A DNA stretch of 64,000 nucleotides from Bradyrhizobium lablabi (lineage in GTDB: Bacteria; Pseudomonadota; Alphaproteobacteria; Rhizobiales; Xanthobacteraceae): positions 1,674,001 through 1,738,000 of the forward strand of contig NZ_LT670844.1 in NCBI RefSeq assembly GCF_900141755.1. The letters run 5' to 3'. Of this stretch, positions 17,681-27,057 are shown one piece after another. Each line of letters starts with the position of its first letter. Within the stretch, counting starts at the first letter, position 1. The notes below the pieces were generated by a model that worked only from the letters and a program-made list of their open reading frames with translations, was not told the DNA's origin and did not search any database. Both the position numbers and the translations under genes were made by a program.

Positions 17681-18786
17681 CAGCAGAAGTTGCAGATCCC
17701 GTCGAAGCTGCCGAGATTTCTCCGGCCGCAGATGCGGGATTCCTGCAACGCTATGGCGGGACCATCGAATACATCCTCATTCCGGGTGCGGCGCTGGTCG
17801 GCGCGCTCGGGGTGTTCGGGATTTTTGTCGCTTTGTTCGGCAAGAGCCCGCTCGATCTTTATTTCTATATGTACCAGGGCGCGTTCGGCACCTGGTTTTC
17901 CTGGCAGAACACGCTGACGCGTGCAGCGCCGTTGATCCTGACCGCGCTCTGCACGGCGCTGCCGGCGCAGCTCGGCATGGTCATCATCGGCGGCGAAGGC
18001 GCGCTATTGATCGGCGCGCTCGCGGCCACCAGCGCGGCGCTGGTGATGCAATCGGCCCCGCCTTTGGTGGTACAACTGGCAATGGCTGCCGCCGGCATGA
18101 TCGGCGGCGGACTCTGGATCATGCTCTCCGGCGGCCTTCGTCAATATCGCGGCGTCAACGAGACAATCTCCAGTCTGCTGCTCGTCTACATCGCGCTTGC
18201 GATCCTCAACCATCTGGTCGAGGGCGCGATGCGCGACCCTACCAGCCTGAACAAGCCGTCGACGCATGAGATCGGCGCCGCCAACATGATCGGATCGATC
18301 CCCGGCACCGACGTGCATTGGGGACTGCTGTTCGGCATTGTGGCTGCGATCGCCTCCTACATTCTGATCTATCACACCGTGTTCGGCTTCGCCGCCCGCG
18401 TTGCCGGCGGCAACATCCGAGCCGCCAAGATCGTGGGCCTCGGCGTCGGCAAACTGATCATGACGATCTGTTTTCTCGCTGGTGCCTCGGCCGGCCTTGC
18501 GGGAATGGTCGAAGTCGCGGCGGTGCAGGGCCGCACCAACGCCAACCTTGCCGCCGGCTACGGTTTTACCGGAATTCTCGTTGCCTTCCTGGCGCGGCAG
18601 AATCCGCTTGCGATCATCCCGGTTGCGATCCTGCTCGGCGGCATCAGCGCCAGCGGCGGCCTGTTGCAGCGCCGGCTCGGCCTGCCCGATGCCTCGGTGC
18701 AGGTGCTGCAGGGGATCATTTTTGTCTTTGTTCTCGCAAGCGACGCAGTTTACGGGCGCATTGGATTCCTGAAGGGGAAATTCTGA
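17677..18786 (+). CDS. BMP-type ABC transporter permease A (system 2)
   Basis: Inner-membrane permease of 369 residues starting at a GTG that overlaps the stop of the binding-protein gene (GTGA). It has a hydrophilic N-terminal tail of about 25 residues, then the helices of the family, with LPAQLGMVIIGGEGALLIGALAA near residue 90 and NETISSLLLVYIALAIL near 150. It works with the next permease and the ATPase at 20421. Confidence 0.9.
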   Translation: MTAEVADPVEAAEISPAADAGFLQRYGGTIEYILIPGAALVGALGVFGIFVALFGKSPLDLYFYMYQGAFGTWFSWQNTLTRAAPLILTALCTALPAQLGMVIIGGEGALLIGALAATSAALVMQSAPPLVVQLAMAAAGMIGGGLWIMLSGGLRQYRGVNETISSLLLVYIALAILNHLVEGAMRDPTSLNKPSTHEIGAANMIGSIPGTDVHWGLLFGIVAAIASYILIYHTVFGFAARVAGGNIRAAKIVGLGVGKLIMTICFLAGASAGLAGMVEVAAVQGRTNANLAAGYGFTGILVAFLARQNPLAIIPVAILLGGISASGGLLQRRLGLPDASVQVLQGIIFVFVLASDAVYGRIGFLKGKF

Positions 18787-18787
18787 C

Positions 18788-19714
18788 ATGGCGGACGGCA
18801 CGATCGGGCTCTGGACGGTCCCCCTCGCGGTTTTCGGCGGCGCCATCCGCGTCTCGACGCCGTTTCTGTTCGTCAGCCTTGGCGAATGCATCACCGAACG
18901 TTCGGGGCGCATCAATCTCGGTCTCGAAGGCACGCTGGTGATGGGCGCGATGAGCGCCTATGGCATCTCCTATCTCACCGGCTCGCCCTGGCTTGGCGTG
19001 CTCGCCGCCGGCGTGACCGGTTCCCTGCTCGGCGCGCTGCATGCCGGCATTTGCTCGCTGCCGCGCGTCAATGACATCGCGGTCGGCATCGCGCTGATGC
19101 TGTTCGGCACGGGGCTAGCATTCTATCTCGGCAAACCCCTGATCGAACCGACCGCGCCGCGGCTTCCCGCGATCGATTTCGGCTGGTGGAGCGATATCGC
19201 GCAGGTGCGCGCCGCGCTGCGCATCAACGTGCTGTTCCTGATCGGCGTCGCGCTGGCACCCATTCTGTACTGGGCATTCCGGACCACGCGCTGGGGCCTG
19301 TTGATCCGCACCGCCGGCGAGAGCTCGGACGCAGCGCGCGCGATGGGATATTCGGTGCTTGGGATCCGCCTCAAGGCCACCATGGTCGGCGGCTTCCTCG
19401 CCGGCATCGGCGGTTCGTTCCTGTCGCTGTTCTATCCCGGCAGCTGGAACGAGGGCCTCTCTTCCGGCCAGGGCATCACGGCAGTGGCGCTCGTCATATT
19501 CGCGCGTTGGGATCCGATGCTGTGTCTGTGGGCCTCGCTCGCCTTCGGCGGTGCCGCGGCGCTGGGACCGGCGCTGCAGTCGGTCGGCGTGACCTCGGGC
19601 TATCATCTGTTCAACGCCGCGCCCTACATTCTGACGCTGGCGATCATGATCATCACCTGCTCGCCGAAGCGGACCCTCACCGGCGCCCCGGCCGAACTTT
19701 CGATCACAAGATGA
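18788..19714 (+). CDS. BMP-type ABC transporter permease B (system 2)
   Basis: Inner-membrane permease of 308 residues with the second-permease signature [24 protein letters not shown] near residue 30 and many hydrophobic helices. It begins one base after the stop of permease A. Its own stop overlaps the possible ATG of the next gene (ATGA at 19711), so the hydrolase inside this transporter operon is translationally linked to it. Confidence 0.9.
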   Translation: MADGTIGLWTVPLAVFGGAIRVSTPFLFVSLGECITERSGRINLGLEGTLVMGAMSAYGISYLTGSPWLGVLAAGVTGSLLGALHAGICSLPRVNDIAVGIALMLFGTGLAFYLGKPLIEPTAPRLPAIDFGWWSDIAQVRAALRINVLFLIGVALAPILYWAFRTTRWGLLIRTAGESSDAARAMGYSVLGIRLKATMVGGFLAGIGGSFLSLFYPGSWNEGLSSGQGITAVALVIFARWDPMLCLWASLAFGGAAALGPALQSVGVTSGYHLFNAAPYILTLAIMIITCSPKRTLTGAPAELSITR

Positions 19715-20424
19715 CCGACACCGACACACGAGGCTCTGACATGCCCGAGCGCTTCATAAAGTCCGAACCCTATGCGTGGCCCTATAATGGCGATCTGCGC
19801 CCCGAAAACACCGCGCTGATCATCATCGACATGCAGACCGACTTCTGCGGCGTCGGCGGCTATGTCGACAAGATGGGCTACGACCTGTCGTTGACCCGCG
19901 CCCCGATCGAGCCGATCAAGCGGCTGCTCGGCGTGATGCGGGCGCAGGGTTTTCATATCATCCACACCCGCGAAGGCCATCGCCCTGATCTGACCGACCT
20001 TCCCGCCAACAAGCGCTGGCGCTCGCGCCAGATCGGCGCCGGGATCGGCGATCCCGGCCCCTGCGGCCGCGTGCTGGTTCGCGGCGAAGCCGGCTGGGAG
20101 ATCATTCCCGACCTGGCGCCGCTGCCGGGCGAGCCGATCATCGACAAGCCCGGCAAGGGATCGTTCTGCGCCACTGATCTCGAACTGATGCTGCGGCTGC
20201 GCGGCATCGAGAACATCGTGCTCACCGGCATCACCACCGACGTGTGCGTTCACACCACCATGCGGGAGGCCAACGACCGCGGCTTCGAATGCGTCCTGGT
20301 CGAGGACTGCTGCGCCGCCACCGACAAGAGCAATCACGACCACGCGCTGAAGATGATCAAGATGCAGGGCGGCGTGTTCGGCGCGGTCGCGACCTCCGCC
20401 GCCCTGATCGGGGCCCTGTCGTGA
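19711..20424 (+). CDS. biuH: Biuret amidohydrolase-like cysteine hydrolase (isochorismatase fold)
   Basis: Cytoplasmic cysteine hydrolase of 237 residues. It strongly resembles, from memory, the biuret amidohydrolase BiuH of Rhizobium leguminosarum, which splits biuret to allophanate and ammonia; RutB (ureidoacrylate amidohydrolase) is the other close family. The triad is present: D40 in [10 protein letters not shown]146 in [10 protein letters not shown], and C179 in TGITTDVCV, each four positions above the BiuH residues D36, K142 and C175. The substrate-pocket stretch [19 protein letters not shown] is also of that type. The ATG at 19711 overlaps the permease stop; an ATG at 19741 with GAGG upstream is an alternative start. 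Its place between permeases and ATPase implies that the transporter imports its substrate or a precursor. Confidence 0.78.
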   Translation: MTDTDTRGSDMPERFIKSEPYAWPYNGDLRPENTALIIIDMQTDFCGVGGYVDKMGYDLSLTRAPIEPIKRLLGVMRAQGFHIIHTREGHRPDLTDLPANKRWRSRQIGAGIGDPGPCGRVLVRGEAGWEIIPDLAPLPGEPIIDKPGKGSFCATDLELMLRLRGIENIVLTGITTDVCVHTTMREANDRGFECVLVEDCCAATDKSNHDHALKMIKMQGGVFGAVATSAALIGALS

Positions 20425-21953
20425 TCATCGGCGAAACGCCGCTGCCGGACGGCCCACTTGGCGTCGATGCCGTCGCCATGACCATGCGGTTCGGCGAATT
20501 TGTCGCGCTCGACAATGTCGAACTGAAAGTGCGTCCCGGCTCGTTCCATGCATTGCTCGGTGAAAACGGCGCCGGAAAGAGCACATTGGTCAAATGCATC
20601 ATGGGCTATTATCACGCGACCGAGGGCGACGTGCTGGTCGGCGGCCGCGAACAGACCATCGCCAATCCGAAGGCGGCCCATGTGCTCGGGCTTGGCATGG
20701 TGTATCAGCATTTTACCCTGGTGCCGGCGATGACGGTCGCCGAGAATTTGGTGCTGGCGCGGAACGATGTCCCAGCGGTGGTCAACTGGGCCAAGGAGAA
20801 GAAGGAGCTGGAGGCGTTTCTGGCGCGGATGCCGTTCAAGGTGCCGCTCGACGCCAGGGTTTCGGACATTTCCGCCGGCGAGCGGCAGAAATGCGAGATC
20901 CTCAAGCAGCTTTATCTGAAACGCCGGTTTCTCATTCTCGACGAGCCGACCTCGGTGCTGACGCCCGGCGAAGCCGACGAAGTGCTGGGGATGCTGCGCG
21001 CCATGGTGGTCGGCGGCGACCTGACGATCTTGATGATCACCCACAAATTCCGCGAGGTGATGGCGTTCGCCGACGAGGTGACGATCCTTCGCCGCGGCAA
21101 GCTCGCAGGAAGCGGCAAAGTCAGCGATCTCACGCCGGACAGCATGGCCCGCATGATGATCGGCGCCGAGGAATTGACCATTCAGCCGGCCCGGGTCGGG
21201 CAAGTCGGCGAGGCACGGCTGGAGCTGGAAAAACTCAATGCGCTCGACGACGCCGGCGCGGTCGCGGTGCATGACGTTTCGCTTTCTGTGCGCGGCGGCG
21301 AGATCGTCGGCATCGCCGGTGTCTCCGGCAACGGCCAGCGCCAGCTCGTCGAGGTGCTGGCCGGCCAGCGCGAGGCCGAAAGCGGCGAAATCAGGGTAAT
21401 TGGCGATGTCTATCACGCAAGCCGTGAGGAAATGCGCCGGCACAAGATGTCGCTATTGCCGGAGGAGCCCCTGAAAAATGCCTGCGTCGGCGGCATGAGC
21501 GTCGCCGACAATATCGCGTTCCGCGAATTCGATCGCGCGCCGTTCGCAAGCGGCGGCTGGTGGCTCAACCGCTCAGCCTTTCGCGACGATGCGGAGAAGA
21601 AGATCGCGCAATACAAGATCAAGACCCGCACGCCGGACACCCCGATCTCGGCACTATCCGGCGGCAATGTCCAGCGCACGGTGCTGGCGCGCGAGCTCGG
21701 CGGCGATGTCGAAGTGCTGATCGCCGCCAATCCCTGCTTTGGTCTCGACTTTGCCGCCGTGGCGCAAATCCATGCCGAGATCATGGCGGCTCGAAACCGC
21801 GGCGCCGCGGTGCTCCTGGTCAGCGAAGACCTCGACGAATTGCTGGAACTGTCCGACCGGCTGGTGGTGATGTTCCACGGCCAATTGGTTTATGAAACCC
21901 GCGCCAGCGAGGCTGACCTCACCGAAATCGGCCGGCACATGGCGGGGCACTAG
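20421..21953 (+). CDS. BMP-type ABC transporter double ATPase (system 2)
   Basis: Cytoplasmic ATPase of 510 residues with two nucleotide-binding domains. Domain 1 has GENGAGKST, signature [12 protein letters not shown] and [14 protein letters not shown]. Domain 2 has the altered P-loop GVSGNGQRQ, signature [15 protein letters not shown] and [10 protein letters not shown] at Walker B, where the family usually has QPTRG. The start is a GTG at 20421 that overlaps the biuH stop (GTGA); the longer frame is antisense shadow. It completes importer system 2. Confidence 0.9.
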   Translation: MIIGETPLPDGPLGVDAVAMTMRFGEFVALDNVELKVRPGSFHALLGENGAGKSTLVKCIMGYYHATEGDVLVGGREQTIANPKAAHVLGLGMVYQHFTLVPAMTVAENLVLARNDVPAVVNWAKEKKELEAFLARMPFKVPLDARVSDISAGERQKCEILKQLYLKRRFLILDEPTSVLTPGEADEVLGMLRAMVVGGDLTILMITHKFREVMAFADEVTILRRGKLAGSGKVSDLTPDSMARMMIGAEELTIQPARVGQVGEARLELEKLNALDDAGAVAVHDVSLSVRGGEIVGIAGVSGNGQRQLVEVLAGQREAESGEIRVIGDVYHASREEMRRHKMSLLPEEPLKNACVGGMSVADNIAFREFDRAPFASGGWWLNRSAFRDDAEKKIAQYKIKTRTPDTPISALSGGNVQRTVLARELGGDVEVLIAANPCFGLDFAAVAQIHAEIMAARNRGAAVLLVSEDLDELLELSDRLVVMFHGQLVYETRASEADLTEIGRHMAGH

Positions 21954-21967
21954 GACCGATCCAGCTT

Positions 21968-22077
21968 GGATGGGTTGAGCCGACGGGTCGCATGAATGCG
22001 CTCCCGCTAACAAACTCCGCGAAACCCGTCGGCAGCTTCAACGAAAGTGATGGGTTTCGCATTCGCTCAACCCGTCC
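21968..22077. repeat. Nested palindromic intergenic element
   Basis: Two nested inverted repeats fill the gap after importer system 2. The outer arms are GGATGGGTTGAGC (21968-21980) and GCTCAACCCGTCC (22065-22077), one mismatch. The inner arms are GCGAAACCCGTC (22019-22030) and GATGGGTTTCGC (22049-22060), one mismatch. It looks like the dispersed palindromic repeats I know from Bradyrhizobium; it could also end or attenuate transcription. Confidence 0.6.
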
Positions 22078-22110
22078 TACAGTTCATCATCAGCGCAGCG
22101 AGGGGCGACC

Positions 22111-22611
22111 ATGAACAGCATTTCGAACATGAGTACGTCCGAACGTGACGAGCATTTTCTGCGCCGGTCGTTCGAGGTCGCGCGCCGCGCCATGACCCAC
22201 GGCAATCATCCCTTCGGCGCCATCCTGGTCGATCAAACAGGTCACGTGCTGATCGAGGCCGAGAACGGCTACATGCCTTCGCATGACGGCACCGCGCATG
22301 CCGAGCGCCTGCTGGCGACGCTGGCCTGCACGACGTTGAGCCCGGAAGTGCTTGCGAAAGCCACGCTCTATTCGTCCGCCGAACCCTGCGCGATGTGCGC
22401 GGGCGCGATCTACTGGGCGGGAATTGGCCGGCTGGTCTATGGCCTGAGCGAACATCGATTGCGCGGCGTCACCGGCAATCACCCGGAAAATCCGACGCTC
22501 GACCTGCCCTGCCGCGAAGTTTTCAAGAGCGGCCAGCGCCCGACCGAGGTTGAGGGCCCGTTGCTGGAGGACGAGGCGGAAGCGCTGCACGAAGGCGTCT
22601 GGAAGAAATAG
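22111..22611 (+). CDS. Nucleoside/guanine deaminase (CDA superfamily)
   Basis: Zn-dependent deaminase of 166 residues from the cytidine/deoxycytidylate deaminase superfamily, related to bacterial guanine deaminase and tRNA adenosine deaminase. The zinc motif is complete: HAE in GTAHAERLL (about residue 61) and PCAMC at about 91-95. A GAGGG ribosome-binding site lies before the ATG. Conversion of guanine to xanthine would feed the xanthine dehydrogenase at 30689-34236. It follows importer system 2 with a 157-base gap that holds a palindromic repeat, so it may have its own promoter. Confidence 0.85.
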   Translation: MNSISNMSTSERDEHFLRRSFEVARRAMTHGNHPFGAILVDQTGHVLIEAENGYMPSHDGTAHAERLLATLACTTLSPEVLAKATLYSSAEPCAMCAGAIYWAGIGRLVYGLSEHRLRGVTGNHPENPTLDLPCREVFKSGQRPTEVEGPLLEDEAEALHEGVWKK

Positions 22612-22628
22612 CGCGTTTCAAAATCGCC

Positions 22629-22673
22629 GAAACGGAAATGGCGCCGCGAGTTCATCGCGGCGCCATTCGTTTC
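22629..22673. terminator. Bidirectional hairpin terminator
   Basis: A perfect 13-base stem, AATGGCGCCGCGA (22637-22649) and its complement (22655-22667) with a five-base loop, is flanked by GAAACG/CGTTTC, which extends it. It lies between two convergent genes (stops at 22611 and 22695), so it can end transcription from both sides. Confidence 0.7.
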
Positions 22674-22694
22674 ACCTGGAGAAGGATCAGGCGG

Positions 22695-23807
22695 TTAGAA
22701 CTTCAGAGTGATACCGGCATAGAGCGAGGATTCGGTACAGGTGTGGGTGCTGGCACCGTTCGCCGCAAGCGTACAGACGCCGGGCGTCGCATTGTGGTCG
22801 AGGCCGAACTTGTTCTGCCAGTAGCGATAGGCGACCCAGAGGTCAACGAAGTGGCTATATTTCGCGCCCCATGCAGCCTTACTGGCGTCAAACGTCAAGC
22901 GGATCGGTTCGGAGTTGAACTCGGTCTTGGAGGCGGTAGAGAACCGGCCCGGGCCCGAAAGGAAGGGAAGGCTGTTCGAGTCACCCTTCGGTCCATACCA
23001 GGCGGCACGGCCGCTGATCGAGAAGAACTGCATGGTCTCGGGGAAGAAGCCGAGATCCATGTAGTAGTTGGTTTCGACCGCCCACGTCGCATTGAACTTG
23101 GTATTGCCGTCCGCATTGCAGGTCAGTCCGGGAATGTTGGGCCCGGGGAACAGATTGCACTGGCTGAATGCGTTGTGGTTGGCGAACTCCCAGTACACCA
23201 AGGGAGCAACGTTGAAGTAGCCCTTGTAGGGAAGATCAAAGGCGAATTGCAGACCGCCGACGACGTCGCGCTTGGCCGCACCAAAGAACCTGTTTTCGGC
23301 GTTGGCGTCCATGCCGACTTCGAACGAGACGTTATGCAACGGCCCGACGCTGAAGGCCTTGGTGTTGAAGATCTCGTTCCAGCCGAATGTCGAGCGGAAC
23401 AGGCCATAGATTTCCGATGCGCCGGCGCAGTTCGCGGGATTTCCGGTGATGGTGAACCCGGGCGCGGCGCAGGATGAAGCCGGATCGTTATGGTCCGACT
23501 TGAACAGCGAAATGGTGAAGAAATTGGTGCCGTATGCCCACGCGTCGAAGTGGGTGAACGAATAGACCTGCTTTGCGGTCTTGCTGTTCACCGTGCCGTT
23601 CGGGTTGACCGTGAACATGCCGGGTTGGGCGGCAGTGAAGATGTACGAGAAACTCACCCGGTCATCGATCACGAAGAAAAACGGAAGTTCAGGGACCGGC
23701 TTTGCCTTGGCCTTGACCGGCAAATCTGCGGCGCTGGCGAAGCCAGCTGGTGCGAGCATGGCAAGTGACAGCGCCGCTGCTGCAAATGCTCCGTGACGAT
23801 AAGACAT
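22695..23807 (-). CDS. Outer-membrane beta-barrel protein, possible Tsx-like nucleoside channel
   Basis: Exported protein of 370 residues with a Sec signal (cleavage near ASAADLPVK, typical of Bradyrhizobium outer-membrane proteins) and alternating beta-strand pattern ending in an aromatic C-terminal residue (GITLKF), the outer-membrane sorting signal. Features such as SFTHFDAWAYGTNFF, YFNVAPLVYWEF and FVDLWVAYRYWQNKFG look like the nucleoside channel Tsx / OmpK family, but this is from memory and only moderate. It stands alone between two purine-type importer operons, so an outer-membrane pore for nucleosides or bases would fit. Six cysteines in possible loop regions are unusual for a porin. 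The ATG at 23807 has GGGGG upstream. Confidence 0.6.
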   Translation of the reverse strand: MSYRHGAFAAAALSLAMLAPAGFASAADLPVKAKAKPVPELPFFFVIDDRVSFSYIFTAAQPGMFTVNPNGTVNSKTAKQVYSFTHFDAWAYGTNFFTISLFKSDHNDPASSCAAPGFTITGNPANCAGASEIYGLFRSTFGWNEIFNTKAFSVGPLHNVSFEVGMDANAENRFFGAAKRDVVGGLQFAFDLPYKGYFNVAPLVYWEFANHNAFSQCNLFPGPNIPGLTCNADGNTKFNATWAVETNYYMDLGFFPETMQFFSISGRAAWYGPKGDSNSLPFLSGPGRFSTASKTEFNSEPIRLTFDASKAAWGAKYSHFVDLWVAYRYWQNKFGLDHNATPGVCTLAANGASTHTCTESSLYAGITLKF

Positions 23808-24410
23808 TCTGAGTACCCCCAAGTTTACGATCGAATGGTCAAGGCCCAGTTGCAGCAACCGAATGGATCAAGGCCCGCTGCGGTGACACTTGCGCCGTTC
23901 GTTAAGCCTGAGAAGCCTCAAGTTTCTCCAAGGCATGCCGCATGTTTCATCACGAACGGGTGATCCATCGGCAGCTTCCGCGTCTTGCGCGCCGATCACC
24001 GCATTGCAATCCGCCGCCACGGGCGAACGGAAGGGTTTACGAAAATGTCCATTTCGATTGGCTTTTCGCCAAGTTACGGCACTGCACAAACACAACCACA
24101 GCGCTCACGAATTGACGCCAACCACTCCTGTACACGATCGAACGATCCTGCCTATATTGATGGCAGGCCTGATAGGGCCGTTCCGATTTGTCGCGACCGT
24201 CACAATTATGCAACACGGAATCGCCCGTCCCGGTCGGGGATCAGGCCGAAATCGGTCGCGGTGCGGCTAAGGCACGTCAAAGGCTAAGAGAATCACCGGG
24301 CCGCGGCCTGCCGAAGAGTTGGGCAAACGCTGGCGCTTTTTCCCTACTTACGCCGACGTCCAAACTAGCCCAGTATTGAGGCACTCCATCCCTCGCACGC
24401 GTGACAACGA
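23808..24410. other. Intergenic region with no gene seen
   Basis: About 600 bases between the divergent barrel-protein gene and importer system 3. Several open frames exist but none has coding character. A short hairpin (CTGCC...GGCAG, near 24152-24170) is visible. No -24/-12 promoter was found on either strand, so the promoters are probably sigma-70 type or beyond my reading. Confidence 0.4.
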
Positions 24411-25982
24411 ATGTTAGATCCGACACCAACCGGCCTGCGTTCCGGGGAACCGCCGCTGCTCCAGACCATCGGGCTAACCAAGCGCTACGGCGATTTTCTC
24501 GCAAACGACGCGATCGACATCGAAATCTGGCCGCGGCAGATCCATGCGCTTCTCGGCGAGAACGGCGCCGGAAAATCAACCCTGGTCAAAACCATCTACG
24601 GGTTGATTCAGCCGAGCGAGGGCGAAATGCGCTGGCTCGGCGAGAAGATGGTGCTGTCCGGCCCCTCAGAGGCGCGCGCGCGCGGCATCGGCATGGTGTT
24701 CCAGCATTTTTCGCTGTTCGACAATCTCACTGTCGCCGAGAATGTGGCGCTCGGACTCGACGGCAAGGAATCCTTCAAGGACATGTCGGCGCGGCTTGAG
24801 GAAGTGTCCAATGTTTACGGGCTTCCGCTCGACCCCAAACGCGAGGTGTGGCAGCTCTCGGTCGGCGAGCGCCAGCGCATCGAGATCGTCCGGGCCTTGA
24901 TGCAAGATCCCAAATTCCTGATCCTCGACGAACCGACCGCGGTATTGACCCCGCAGGAAGCCGATCAACTGTTCATCGTGCTGGACCGCCTGAAGGCCGA
25001 GGGCCGCGCGATCCTCTATATCAGCCACAAGCTGGAAGAGGTGAAGCGGCTGTGCGACACCGCCACAATCCTGCGCGGCGGCAAGAAGGTTGCAACCTGC
25101 AACCCGCAAGCGGAAACCGCAGCCTCGCTGGCGCGCATGATGGTCGGCGCCGACATCAAGGAAGTCAAAGCCGCCGCGGGCCGGCATGTCACGGTGCCGC
25201 GCCTCGTCGTCAACGATCTCTGCCTCGAGCCCGACGATCCTCACGGCGTACGGCTCGCGCATATTTCGCTCGAGCTGAAGGGTGGTGAAATCTTGGGCAT
25301 CGCCGGCGTTGCCGGTAACGGTCAGGACGAGCTGTTCGCTGCACTCTCGGGCGAGCGGCTGTCGCCGGATCCGGGCACGGTAGTGATCGACGGCCAAGCG
25401 GCCGGACATCTCTCGATCACGCAGCGACGCAAGCTTGGCGCGGCGTTCGTGCCCGAAGAGCGCTTGGGCCACGGCACCGCGCCGCGCATGAAACTTTCCG
25501 AAAACGCGCTTTTGACCGGCCACGCCGCCAGCGGCATGGTCAATCATGGTTTCATCAACACCGCCGCGACGTTAAAGGCGGTCGATCGCACCACCGAGAC
25601 ATTCGATGTGCGCAAAGCCAAGCGCGACCCCGAAGCGGCAAGCCTGTCCGGCGGCAATTTGCAAAAGTTCATCGTCGGTCGCGAAATATTGCGTAACCCC
25701 GCCGTGCTGGTGGTCAGCCAGCCGACCTGGGGCGTGGACGCCGGCGCGGCGGCCGTGATCCGTCAGGCGCTGCTCGATCTTGCCGCCGCCGGCGCTGCCG
25801 TGCTGGTGACAAGCCAGGATCTGGATGAACTCGCCGAGATCGCCGACCGTATTGCGGTGATGTTCCACGGCCACCTCTCGGCGCCGATGGCGACTGCGGA
25901 CGCTAGCCGCGAGAAGCTCGGCCTGCTGATGGGCGGAAGCAGCCTGGAGCAAAAGGAAACGGCTCATGCGGTTAGTGCTTGA
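24411..25982 (+). CDS. BMP-type ABC transporter double ATPase (system 3)
   Basis: Cytoplasmic ATPase of 523 residues, two nucleotide-binding domains. Domain 1 shows [21 protein letters not shown] and LILDEPTAVLTPQE; domain 2 shows GVAGNGQDE in place of a P-loop, LSGGNLQKFIVGREI and VVSQPTWGVD. It is first in the operon ATPase - permease - permease - binding protein, a gene order different from systems 1 and 2, so the three systems are old paralogues and not a recent duplication. The gene end overlaps the next start by 17 bases. Confidence 0.9.
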   Translation: MLDPTPTGLRSGEPPLLQTIGLTKRYGDFLANDAIDIEIWPRQIHALLGENGAGKSTLVKTIYGLIQPSEGEMRWLGEKMVLSGPSEARARGIGMVFQHFSLFDNLTVAENVALGLDGKESFKDMSARLEEVSNVYGLPLDPKREVWQLSVGERQRIEIVRALMQDPKFLILDEPTAVLTPQEADQLFIVLDRLKAEGRAILYISHKLEEVKRLCDTATILRGGKKVATCNPQAETAASLARMMVGADIKEVKAAAGRHVTVPRLVVNDLCLEPDDPHGVRLAHISLELKGGEILGIAGVAGNGQDELFAALSGERLSPDPGTVVIDGQAAGHLSITQRRKLGAAFVPEERLGHGTAPRMKLSENALLTGHAASGMVNHGFINTAATLKAVDRTTETFDVRKAKRDPEAASLSGGNLQKFIVGREILRNPAVLVVSQPTWGVDAGAAAVIRQALLDLAAAGAAVLVTSQDLDELAEIADRIAVMFHGHLSAPMATADASREKLGLLMGGSSLEQKETAHAVSA

Positions 25983-27057
25983 GAAGCGGGCCGAGCGATC
26001 CAACACGATTGCGCTGGTATCGCCACTGATCGCGATCGGCTTGACGATCGTGACCATGAGCATCCTGTTCGCCATTCTCGGCAAGAACCCGATACTAGCG
26101 CTTTGGGTCTACTTCATCGATCCCTTGACCGACAGCTATTCGCTGCAGGAACTCGCGGTCAAAGCAACGCCGCTCGTGATGATCGCGATCGGCCTGTCGC
26201 TGTGCTATCTCGCCAACGTCTGGAACATCGGTGCGGAAGGTCAGTTCCTGATCGGCGCCGTTGCGGGTAGCTGGCTCGCGGTGAAAACGCAGGGCACCGA
26301 GGCCGGACATTGGGTGATGCCGGCGATGCTTTTGCTCGGAGCTGCGGCGGGCGCGCTCTATGCCCTGATACCGGCGATCTGCAAGGTGAAGTTCGGCGCC
26401 AGCGAAATCCTCACCAGCCTGATGCTGGTCTATGTGGCTGACCTGTTCCTCGATTATCTCGTCCGCGGTCCGTGGCGCGATCCGGCCGGCTTCAATTTCC
26501 CGACCACCGCCGAGTTCGATCCGGTCGCAACCGTGCCGCTCCTGATCCAAGGCGGCCGGCTGCATCTTGGCGCCGTCATCGCGCTTGTCGTCGTCGCCGC
26601 GGCCACCGTGCTGCTTGGGCGCACCATCAAAGGTTTTGAAATTCGGGTGGTCGGTGCCGCCCCCCGCGCGGCGCGTTTCGGCGGCTTCAATTCCGACCAG
26701 CTGATCCTGCTGACATTCGCCATCTCCGGGGCGCTGGCCGGACTTGCCGGAATCATCGAGGTCGCAGGTCCGGTCGGGCATCTGCAGCCGGGCATTTCAC
26801 CCGGCTACGGTTTCACCGCGATCATCGTCGCGTTTCTCGGCCGGCTGAACCCAATTGGAATATTAATTGCAGGTCTTTTCCTCGCACTTACCTTCATCGG
26901 CGGCGAGCAGGCCCAGATCGCAATGAAAATCCCGTTGGACGTCACCAAGGTATTTCAGGGCATTCTGCTGTTCTACGTGCTCGCCTGCGACAGTCTCATT
27001 CTCTACCGCTTCCGGCTCATTTTCCCGTCACGACAGGTGCACAGTGGAACTGGTTGA
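25966..27057 (+). CDS. BMP-type ABC transporter permease A (system 3)
   Basis: Inner-membrane permease of 363 residues with NVWNIGAEGQFLIGAVAGSWLA near residue 85 and ASEILTSLMLVYVADLFLDYL near 145, both family signatures. It starts inside the ATPase gene (overlap 17 bases) and overlaps the next permease by 14 bases, so the operon is tightly coupled. Partner of the permease at 27044. Confidence 0.9.
   Translation: MRLVLEKRAERSNTIALVSPLIAIGLTIVTMSILFAILGKNPILALWVYFIDPLTDSYSLQELAVKATPLVMIAIGLSLCYLANVWNIGAEGQFLIGAVAGSWLAVKTQGTEAGHWVMPAMLLLGAAAGALYALIPAICKVKFGASEILTSLMLVYVADLFLDYLVRGPWRDPAGFNFPTTAEFDPVATVPLLIQGGRLHLGAVIALVVVAAATVLLGRTIKGFEIRVVGAAPRAARFGGFNSDQLILLTFAISGALAGLAGIIEVAGPVGHLQPGISPGYGFTAIIVAFLGRLNPIGILIAGLFLALTFIGGEQAQIAMKIPLDVTKVFQGILLFYVLACDSLILYRFRLIFPSRQVHSGTG

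Noticed and set aside
21968..22077. CRISPR array
   Set aside because: Only nested inverted repeats are present, with no regular direct repeats and spacers. No array was found anywhere in the window.
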